27,015 bases of DNA from RGIG3102 sp964649845 (GTDB taxonomy: Bacteria; Bacillota; Clostridia; Oscillospirales; Ruminococcaceae). The DNA lies in NCBI GenBank assembly GCA_964649845.1, contig CAZYSS010000015.1, forward strand, positions 1 through 27,015, written 5' to 3'. The position numbers were made by a program, and so were the translations under genes. The first letter of the stretch is position 1. Each line of letters starts with the position of its first letter. Below are positions 21,978-27,015 of this stretch, in pieces. Under the pieces are notes generated by a model. It saw nothing but the letters and a program-made list of their open reading frames with translations. It had not been told where the DNA came from and did not search any database.

Positions 21978-22156
21978 AACGAACTAAAAAATCTTTTCCT
22001 TTAAAATCAAAAATTCCTTTTATACCGCGATTTTTGATGAAATTTTCGGGGAAATCTTCCACCTTTAACCCTTTTTTTGCTTTTTATAGCTACAGATATT
22101 TTCCTCGAAACATCCTGTTTTTACTTAAAGTTCGTATTTGATTACGTTTTAAGAAC
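21978..22156 (+). repeat. Intergenic repeat B, copy 2
   Basis: Second copy of 12701-12878, with the same folding words. A decayed version of the hairpin plus CCTC-T-rich-TTTAACGAAC precedes it (about 21950-21977), so the terminator-like hairpin is part of the repeated unit. DNA between the hicAB operator and this copy shows no gene. Confidence 0.85.
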
Positions 22157-22170
22157 AAAATTTTCATTCA

Positions 22171-22199
22171 TTGACATTCATTTTCAGCTATATTATCAT
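22171..22199 (+). promoter_or_regulatory. Promoter of the glyoxalase gene
   Basis: TTGACA (22171-22176), 17-bp spacer, TATCAT (22194-22199), 54 bp before the start codon and just after repeat B copy 2. Confidence 0.75.
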
Positions 22200-22252
22200 T
22201 TAAACAGAAACACTTAAAATCCACAGCACTATATGCGGAAAAGAGGTTGCGT

Positions 22253-22618
22253 ATGAAATTCAGAATGGTTCACGAAAATTACAATGTTGCAGATCTGGAC
22301 AAGTCCATTGCTTTCTACGAAAAGGCAGTTGGCCTCAGCGAAGTAAGACGTAAAAACGGCGATGGCTTTACCATCGTTTTTATGAGCAATGAAGAAAGCT
22401 CTTTCGAACTTGAGCTGACACAGCTTGACGAACATCCAAATGCCTATGACCTTGGCGAATGCGAATTTCACCTTGCCTTTAAAGTAGACGACTATGAAGC
22501 AGCACACAAGCTTCACGAAGAAATGGGCTGCATCTGCTTTGAAAATCCTGCTATGGGCATTTACTTTATCGAAGACCCCGACGGATACTGGCTGGAAATT
22601 ATCCCTGAAAAAAGATAA
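22253..22618 (+). CDS. gloA: Glyoxalase I-type VOC protein (lactoylglutathione lyase)
   Basis: 121 aa from the ATG at 22253 (AGAGG 6 bp upstream). MVHENYNVADLDKSIAFYEK opens the VOC fold; FELEL, FHLAFKVDD and DPDGYWLEIIP supply the four metal ligands (H, E, H, E) of class I glyoxalases. The enzyme isomerises the hemithioacetal of methylglyoxal and a thiol to S-lactoyl-thiol. In glutathione-poor Clostridia the thiol partner is uncertain. Cytosolic dimer expected. Followed after 27 bp by an acetyltransferase gene, probably cotranscribed. Confidence 0.85.
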   Translation: MKFRMVHENYNVADLDKSIAFYEKAVGLSEVRRKNGDGFTIVFMSNEESSFELELTQLDEHPNAYDLGECEFHLAFKVDDYEAAHKLHEEMGCICFENPAMGIYFIEDPDGYWLEIIPEKR

Positions 22619-22645
22619 CAAAAATAAATTTTTGCAAGGTGTACT

Positions 22646-23122
22646 ATGGAAAAATATATGTTCAGATTTGCGCAGGAAGAAGATGCTGCGCTGATACTGC
22701 AATTTATCAGAGAACTGGCAGAATATGAAAAGATGCTGGACGAAGTAGTTGCAACAGAAGAGCTTTTAAAGGAATGGATATTTGATAAAAATAAAGCTGA
22801 AGTTATCTTTGCCCTCGAAGATGGAGTTGAAGTAGGCTTTGCTTTGTTTTTCCATAATTTCTCAACCTTCCTTGGCCGTTCGGGCATCTATCTGGAAGAT
22901 TTATATGTAAAACCCGAATATCGCGGCAAAGGCTATGGCAAAGCATTGCTGAAAAAGCTGGCACAGACAGCCGTGGAACGAGGCTGTGGCAGACTGGAAT
23001 GGTGGTGCCTTGACTGGAACAAACCGAGCATAGATTTTTATTTATCTCTGGGCGCACAGCCGATGGAGGACTGGACAGTGTACCGCATATCCGGAGACAC
23101 TCTGACAGAACTTGCAAAATAA
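22646..23122 (+). CDS. GNAT acetyltransferase, SSAT2-like
   Basis: 158 aa. FRFAQEEDAALILQFIRELA, then EYEKMLDEV, is the start of the spermidine/thialysine acetyltransferase-like branch. YLEDLYVKPEYRGKGYGKAL has the acetyl-CoA binding R/QxxGxG/A loop (YRGKGYGKAL), and WNKPSIDFYLSLGA is the usual motif B. Family members acetylate polyamines or lysine analogues; the actual substrate is unknown. AAGGTG precedes the ATG. Last gene of the two-gene unit with glyoxalase, ending at a strong terminator. Confidence 0.85.
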   Translation: MEKYMFRFAQEEDAALILQFIRELAEYEKMLDEVVATEELLKEWIFDKNKAEVIFALEDGVEVGFALFFHNFSTFLGRSGIYLEDLYVKPEYRGKGYGKALLKKLAQTAVERGCGRLEWWCLDWNKPSIDFYLSLGAQPMEDWTVYRISGDTLTELAK

Positions 23123-23134
23123 CAATATACAAAA

Positions 23135-23169
23135 ACGGAGTACTCTCTTCTGAGTACTCCGTATTTTTT
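23135..23169 (+). terminator. Terminator of the glyoxalase-GNAT unit
   Basis: ACGGAGTACTC (23135-23145) pairs with GAGTACTCCGT (23152-23162), followed by ATTTTTT. Confidence 0.92.
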
Positions 23170-23198
23170 ATTATAAATCCCATTTATCTTGTTTTTAT

Positions 23199-23225
23199 CA
23201 AACTAACATAAAAAATGTTAGTTTG
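23199..23225. terminator. Hairpin between convergent genes
   Basis: CAAACTAACAT (23199-23209) pairs perfectly with ATGTTAGTTTG (23215-23225) around AAAAA. Neither side has a real T run, so it may be a weak terminator for the minus-strand gene or an RNA-stabilising element. A third ATGTTAG follows at 23234. Confidence 0.45.
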
Positions 23226-23256
23226 CACTATTTATGTTAGTATCTAAAAACCAATA

Positions 23257-24606
23257 TCATTTCCTTGCATAAGCCAGCGTCTGCTTCAGTGCAGCATCTT
23301 TATCTACACCTGCCAATCGCAGTTTGTGTGCATATTCCAGATACTCGCTGAACTTTTCGTTTGGTTCAAGTCCTGCTTCAATCAAATCTCTGCCCTGAAC
23401 GTATGGTTTTGCCATAATATCATTGAAAATCTCAAGTCGGCTGAACAGAAAATCCTCGTGCGGTGTTATTCCGTCTTCCATAATTCTGCCGTAGTTGTCT
23501 GCCATTGCCATATACACAAGTGCGGTTGGGTCCTGTGCCTGGTCAAACATTTTGTTGGTGGATTTCACCCCTGCATTCATACCCGCCAGTGCATTTGGCT
23601 TCATATGCAATGCGCACAGATTAAGCACATAGTTTATCAGCTTTGTTTCGGTGGTAATTCTGTTCAGAAATGCTTCCACCAGTGGCAAACCTTTTGTTTC
23701 GTGACCGATGGAACGTATTCTGCCATCCACAACTTCGGTGCAGATTGCCTTGCCATAGTCATGGCACAATGCAGCCAGCATAAACCCTTTTGGATTTTCC
23801 GCCTTGTCACGATACTTTGCCGCCTCGTCCAGCACCATCATTGTATGCGTCCACACATCGCCCTCGGCGTGAAACTGTGGGTTCTGCGGAACACCGATTA
23901 TATCTTTTAACTCTTTGAACCAGTAATCAAGCTGGTTCATTTTTCTTAAATTCTCAAAAAACACCGACGGTTTGTCAGCTTTAAGCAGAGCCTTTTCAAG
24001 TTCGGTTTCTATGCGCTCTTTGGAAAGTGCGGTCAAATCCATTTTGGAGCAGAGTACAACAGTTTCTTCAGCAATTTTAAAATCAAACCTTGCTGCAAAC
24101 TGTGCAGCACGGAGAACTCTCAGCGGGTCTTCGACAAAAGACTCATCATTAACGTGTCGTATAATGCCATTTTCAAGGTCTTCTCTGCCACCAAAATGGT
24201 CTATAATTTCTTCCGTCAGCACATTCTGCATCAGAGCATTAATAGTGAAATCACGGCGCTCGGCTGCCTTTTCAGTGCCGATAAACTGGTCCACAAACAC
24301 ATCAAAATCGCGGTGACCTGCACCTCTTGCAGTTTCCTTGCGGGGCATGGCAATGTCGAGAGAATAGCCCTTGATATTATAGATACCGAAGCTTGCACCC
24401 ATAAAAATCACTTCGCCGAAACGTGATAAAATATCGGTCAGCATATCAGGAGACACGCCGTGAACTTCCATATCAACATCTTTGCTTTCGACGCCCATCA
24501 GACCGTCGCGCACATATCCGCCAACGTAGTAACATACACCTCCGTGTATGCTCACAGTTTCAGCTATATCACGGGAAAGTTCAGTTTCATTTTTGTACTT
24601 GTTCAT
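23257..24606 (-). CDS. HD-domain CCA tRNA nucleotidyltransferase / poly(A) polymerase family protein
   Basis: 449 aa. YYVGGYVRDGLMG, then KDVDMEV (class II nucleotidyltransferase GG and DxD), then ERRDFTINAL, DPLRVLRAAQFAARF and an HD domain (WTHTMMVLDEAA, CHDYGKA, IGHETKG). This is the cca/pcnB family, which adds CCA to tRNA 3' ends. DMEVHG instead of DIE and the long tail with KMFDQAQDPTALVYMA are typical of the Clostridia subgroup. In that subgroup the true CCA enzyme may be another gene, so tRNA repair is likely but not certain. Ribosome site AAAGGAG is 6 bp before the ATG. The last third is duplicated at 16051-16404. Confidence 0.85.
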   Translation of the reverse strand: MNKYKNETELSRDIAETVSIHGGVCYYVGGYVRDGLMGVESKDVDMEVHGVSPDMLTDILSRFGEVIFMGASFGIYNIKGYSLDIAMPRKETARGAGHRDFDVFVDQFIGTEKAAERRDFTINALMQNVLTEEIIDHFGGREDLENGIIRHVNDESFVEDPLRVLRAAQFAARFDFKIAEETVVLCSKMDLTALSKERIETELEKALLKADKPSVFFENLRKMNQLDYWFKELKDIIGVPQNPQFHAEGDVWTHTMMVLDEAAKYRDKAENPKGFMLAALCHDYGKAICTEVVDGRIRSIGHETKGLPLVEAFLNRITTETKLINYVLNLCALHMKPNALAGMNAGVKSTNKMFDQAQDPTALVYMAMADNYGRIMEDGITPHEDFLFSRLEIFNDIMAKPYVQGRDLIEAGLEPNEKFSEYLEYAHKLRLAGVDKDAALKQTLAYARK

Positions 24607-24732
24607 CGCGTTCTCCTTTCATTGTTTTTAATTATTATACTATAATGGGGAAGTTTTATAAACCATCCATTTGTCTATCGTTTGATTACCTGTAGTTGCC
24701 CTGTGCCAAAAGTAGTATAAACTCCTTGTTAT

Positions 24733-24761
24733 TTGATAATTAAACTTATTTGTATTAAAAT
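24733..24761 (+). promoter_or_regulatory. Promoter of the macro-domain gene
   Basis: TTGATA (24733-24738), exact 17-bp spacer, TAAAAT (24756-24761), then CGGAGG and the ATG at 24790. Confidence 0.7.
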
Positions 24762-24789
24762 ATATTTATAGCTATACGGAGGTGTCCTT

Positions 24790-25836
24790 ATGCCATTCTT
24801 AATTGTACGAAATGATATAACAAAAATGAGCGTTGATGCCATTGTAAACGCTGCCAACAACAGCCTTCTTGGCGGTGGCGGTGTTGACGGTGCAATTCAT
24901 CGTGCTGCAGGTCCGCAGCTGCTGGCTGAATGCAGAACTCACGGTGGCTGTGCAACAGGTGATGCCAAAATTACAAAAGGCTACAATCTGCCTGCAAAAT
25001 ATGTTATCCACACAGTTGGCCCTATATGGGAAGGCGGCAATTACAACGAGAAAGAACTGCTTACAAGCTGTTATCGCAAAAGTCTTGCTCTTGCTAAAGA
25101 AGCAGGGTGCGACACTGTGGCGTTTCCGCTTATCTCTGCAGGTGTGTACCGCTATCCTAAAGACCAGGCACTTAAGATTGCTATCAATGTTATTACCGAA
25201 TTCCTGATGGAAAACGATATGATGGTGTATATGACCATTTTCGACCGCGAAAGTTTCAAGATAAGCGAAAAACTTGTGGCTGATATCCGTCAGTATATCG
25301 ATGACAGATACGCAGATAAACACGGTGATACTCCCGAAACATTTTATGAAAGAGTCGCATACAGTAAAGCTGCCAGAACATCGCAACCACCTGTTGATTC
25401 AGTAGATATCGAAGAAGATGCAGCATATCTTGATGATGTCATAAATATTTTAAGGAAAAATGCCTCCAAACCACTCAGCGAATATATTGCCGATATGGAC
25501 GAAAGTTTTTCCGAGATGCTTCTGCGCAAAATATCTGAAAAAGGTATGAAAGACAGCGAGTGCTATAAAAAAGCAAACATCGACCGCAAGCTCTTCAGCA
25601 AAATCAAAAATGACAAGTTGTACAAGCCAAGCAAACCGACCGCTATCGCCTTTGCAATTGCACTGGAACTTTCCCTTACCGAGACGGAAGAACTACTTAA
25701 AAAAGCAGGCTTTGCCCTGTCCCATTCCAGCAAGTTTGATATTATCGTAGAGTACTTTATTGTAAACGGGCACTATGACATATTTGATATAAACGACGCT
25801 CTGTTCGAATTTGACCAGCCACTTTTGGGTTGTTAA
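24790..25836 (+). CDS. Macro-domain ADP-ribose hydrolase with C-terminal helical domain
   Basis: 348 aa. Residues 1-175 are a macro domain: DITKMSVDAIVNAANNSLLG, GGGVDGAIHRAAG and FPLISAGVYRYP, which matches the O-acetyl-ADP-ribose deacetylase (MacroD/YmdB) group that removes ADP-ribose-linked groups. After a linker come YLDDVINILRKN (213-224) and an all-helical tail (KGMKDSECYKKANIDRKLFS, then KPTAIAFAIALELSLTETEE and AGFALSHSSKFDIIVEYFI) reminiscent of an XRE-like HTH. Ribosome site CGGAGG. A hairpin with a modest T tract separates it from a VWA gene that shares its YLDDVI motif, so the two probably work together. The target of de-ADP-ribosylation is unknown. Confidence 0.85.
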   Translation: MPFLIVRNDITKMSVDAIVNAANNSLLGGGGVDGAIHRAAGPQLLAECRTHGGCATGDAKITKGYNLPAKYVIHTVGPIWEGGNYNEKELLTSCYRKSLALAKEAGCDTVAFPLISAGVYRYPKDQALKIAINVITEFLMENDMMVYMTIFDRESFKISEKLVADIRQYIDDRYADKHGDTPETFYERVAYSKAARTSQPPVDSVDIEEDAAYLDDVINILRKNASKPLSEYIADMDESFSEMLLRKISEKGMKDSECYKKANIDRKLFSKIKNDKLYKPSKPTAIAFAIALELSLTETEELLKKAGFALSHSSKFDIIVEYFIVNGHYDIFDINDALFEFDQPLLGC

Positions 25837-25883
25837 ATTGTCGCTTCCCGTGCGACCAAATGTAAAACTGAATACTATACAAT

Positions 25884-25919
25884 AATGACTGTAAGGTAAA
25901 CACCACACAGTCATTTTTA
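25884..25919 (+). terminator. Terminator or attenuator between macro and VWA genes
   Basis: AATGACTGT (25884-25892) pairs with ACAGTCATT (25907-25915), then TTTATTT. Partial read-through would let the VWA gene be coexpressed. Confidence 0.6.
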
Positions 25920-25936
25920 TTTGGGAGGATTCAGAT

Positions 25937-26533
25937 ATGAAAAAAGGTTTAACAGAAATAGTTATGATTCTTGACGCAAGCGGCTCTATGCACGGATTGG
26001 AAAAAGACACAATCGGCGGTTTCAACTCCATAATTGAAAGTCAGAAAAAAGAAGATGGCAATGCATTTGTCACTACAATCACTTTTAACAACCGTTATAA
26101 AATTGTACACGACCGTATTGATATCAGTAATATTTCTTCTTTAACAGAAAAGGATTATCATACAAGCGGCAGTACTGCTTTGCTGGATACAGTAGGTTTT
26201 GCGATTGAGCACATCAGCCGCATACACAAATATGCCAGAAAAGATGATATCCCTGAAAAAACAATCTTTACCATCACCACCGACGGTATGGAAAATGCAA
26301 GCCGAAAATTTAGATATGCTGATATAAAGAAACTGATTGAAAGCAAAAAAGAGCTTGGCTGGGATTTTGTCTTCACCGGTGCAAATATAGATGTTGAGCA
26401 GGAAGCCGAAAAAATGGGCATCGATGCATGCTATGCAAAAAGCTACGTCTGCAACGAAAAAGGGCTTGCGGACAATGCCGACTATCTTGATGATGTAATA
26501 AGAATTCTGAGAAGAAATTCTACCAATTTATAA
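25937..26533 (+). CDS. VWA (von Willebrand factor A) domain protein, YegL-like
   Basis: 198 aa. MIDAS residues are visible: DASGS (D13, S15, S17), the TSGSTALLD block (76-84) and TTDGMEN (D116). A divalent-metal-dependent protein-binding fold is therefore intact. No signal peptide or membrane anchor, so cytosolic. The last residues, ADYLDDVIRILRRNSTNL, match the linker motif YLDDVINILRKN of the macro protein encoded upstream, but the helical tail that follows there is missing here. Ribosome site GGGAGG. YegL-like VWA proteins are linked to tellurite/TerD stress clusters and to ADP-ribose signalling genes. A role with the macro protein is inferred. Confidence 0.85.
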   Translation: MKKGLTEIVMILDASGSMHGLEKDTIGGFNSIIESQKKEDGNAFVTTITFNNRYKIVHDRIDISNISSLTEKDYHTSGSTALLDTVGFAIEHISRIHKYARKDDIPEKTIFTITTDGMENASRKFRYADIKKLIESKKELGWDFVFTGANIDVEQEAEKMGIDACYAKSYVCNEKGLADNADYLDDVIRILRRNSTNL

Positions 26534-26543
26534 GCTACACGTT

Positions 26544-26569
26544 AAAAAGGCTGCTAATGCAGCCTTTTT
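26544..26569. terminator. Bidirectional terminator after the VWA gene
   Basis: AAAAAGGCTGC (26544-26554) pairs perfectly with GCAGCCTTTTT (26559-26569) around TAAT. Confidence 0.92.
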
Positions 26570-26731
26570 ATATTTTACTTAATATATGGTTTCTTTTAAG
26601 TGTTCGGTTTTGTCTATCTTTTAGGAACTATTTTTTCGAATATTTACAATTAATCTTTATTTGTTTTCAACTGCTGCAAATTTTGCACTGGTTCAGCATT
26701 TAAAGAACTATTAATTTTTTTAATTCACAAC

Positions 26732-26765
26732 AAAAAGCAACTATCCGAAAATATCAGATAGTTGC
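26732..26765 (-). terminator. Terminator of the right-edge gene
   Basis: GCAACTATC (26737-26745) pairs with GATAGTTGC (26757-26765). TTTTT follows on the minus strand and CTTTTTTG on the plus strand. The DNA from 26570 to here holds no gene. Confidence 0.8.
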
Positions 26766-26798
26766 ACTTTTTTGTTTATGTTTATTGACATTAAACCA

Positions 26799-27015
26799 TT
26801 ATGCATCCTTAAAATATTCTTTCAGTCTTTGTTTGCATATCTTTTTCACAAACCCTCTATCGTATCCTGATAAATTACTATACACTTCTGGATTTATCGA
26901 AAGCACTTCTGTTTGGGAATTAAAAAAGAACATTTTTGTATCGCATAACACACGAATAGGATTAGTGATAATATTATTCTTTATCTGTTCGTCAGAAATT
27001 CCGTCTTTTAAATAG
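26799..27015 (-). CDS. Unidentified protein, C-terminal part (runs off the window)
   Basis: The minus-strand frame is open from the window edge to the TAA at 26799-26801 and encodes at least 71 residues. They include NPIRVLCDTKMFFFNSQTEV, then LSINPEVYSNLSGYDRGFV, and end KKICKQRLKEYFKDA. Alternation of hydrophobic and charged residues and a terminator 34 bp after the stop support a real gene. The family is not recognised. A short pattern, SNxSGYD...VxKI, also appears in the foreign head of the CCA-enzyme fragment at 16404, which may be chance. The start and most of the protein are outside the window. Confidence 0.6.
   Translation of the reverse strand, partial: YLKDGISDEQIKNNIITNPIRVLCDTKMFFFNSQTEVLSINPEVYSNLSGYDRGFVKKICKQRLKEYFKDA

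Noticed and set aside
23326..23910. 194-codon plus-strand frame
   Set aside because: Complement of the conserved nucleotidyltransferase gene; Cys/His-rich composition is a reverse-strand artefact.
24799..25386. 195-codon minus-strand frame
   Set aside because: Complement of the macro-domain coding sequence, without a ribosome site or promoter.

Overview
The window is low-GC Gram-positive DNA. It looks like a gut Clostridia (Oscillospiraceae/Ruminococcaceae type) chromosome: AT-rich intergenic DNA, AGGAGG-like ribosome sites, TTGACA/TATAAT promoters, short rho-independent terminators, and gene families typical of that group. No rRNA or complete tRNA was seen.

Layout. (1) 1-1086: a purine-rich block of unknown nature ending in a terminator, then the 3' remnant of an IS3-family (IS150-like) element. 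(2) 1087-4281: a tight three-gene operon with a VTC-type polyphosphate polymerase domain protein, a DUF4956 membrane protein and a Cthe_2159-like carbohydrate-binding lipoprotein. (3) 4341-5096: the C-terminal half of a TnpX-type large serine recombinase, truncated and carrying an in-frame stop. (4) 5153-5213: a transcription terminator plus exactly the last 23 nt of a tRNA-Leu gene on the minus strand. This is the signature of an attachment-site scar, and it marks a probable island boundary.

(5) 5194-18520: an accessory region. Long direct repeats (A1, A2, fragment A3) separate single genes: a DUF6602 protein, a 596-aa protein ending in a HEPN-like RNxxxH motif, and an AlbA_2/Schlafen-like ATP-binding protein. 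These are followed by a candidate small RNA, a 35-aa peptide gene, an XRE regulator, an AAA-ATPase/PD-(D/E)XK fusion, a second AlbA_2 protein and a decayed HEPN gene. Three loci share one operator-like motif, TCGAYA-N3-TCGAYA (9-bp period). A fourth has a different array with a 10-bp period. (6) 18656-22252: a minus-strand run with two metallophosphoesterases, a 39-aa peptide gene with a near-consensus promoter, and a hicA-hicB toxin-antitoxin pair with a three-repeat operator. (7) 22253-26533: ordinary or metabolic genes (glyoxalase I, GNAT acetyltransferase, HD-type CCA/poly(A) nucleotidyltransferase) and a macro-domain/VWA gene pair sharing a C-terminal motif. (8) The right edge holds the 3' end of an unidentified minus-strand gene.

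Overall: a chromosomal segment next to a stress- or phage-defence-like island whose contents were probably assembled by repeated insertion at one site. The best candidates for something undescribed are the repeat-delimited single-gene cassettes (5194-10928) and the shared TCGAYA operator system linking AlbA_2 and HEPN genes. Functional statements about defence are inference from domain type and context only.
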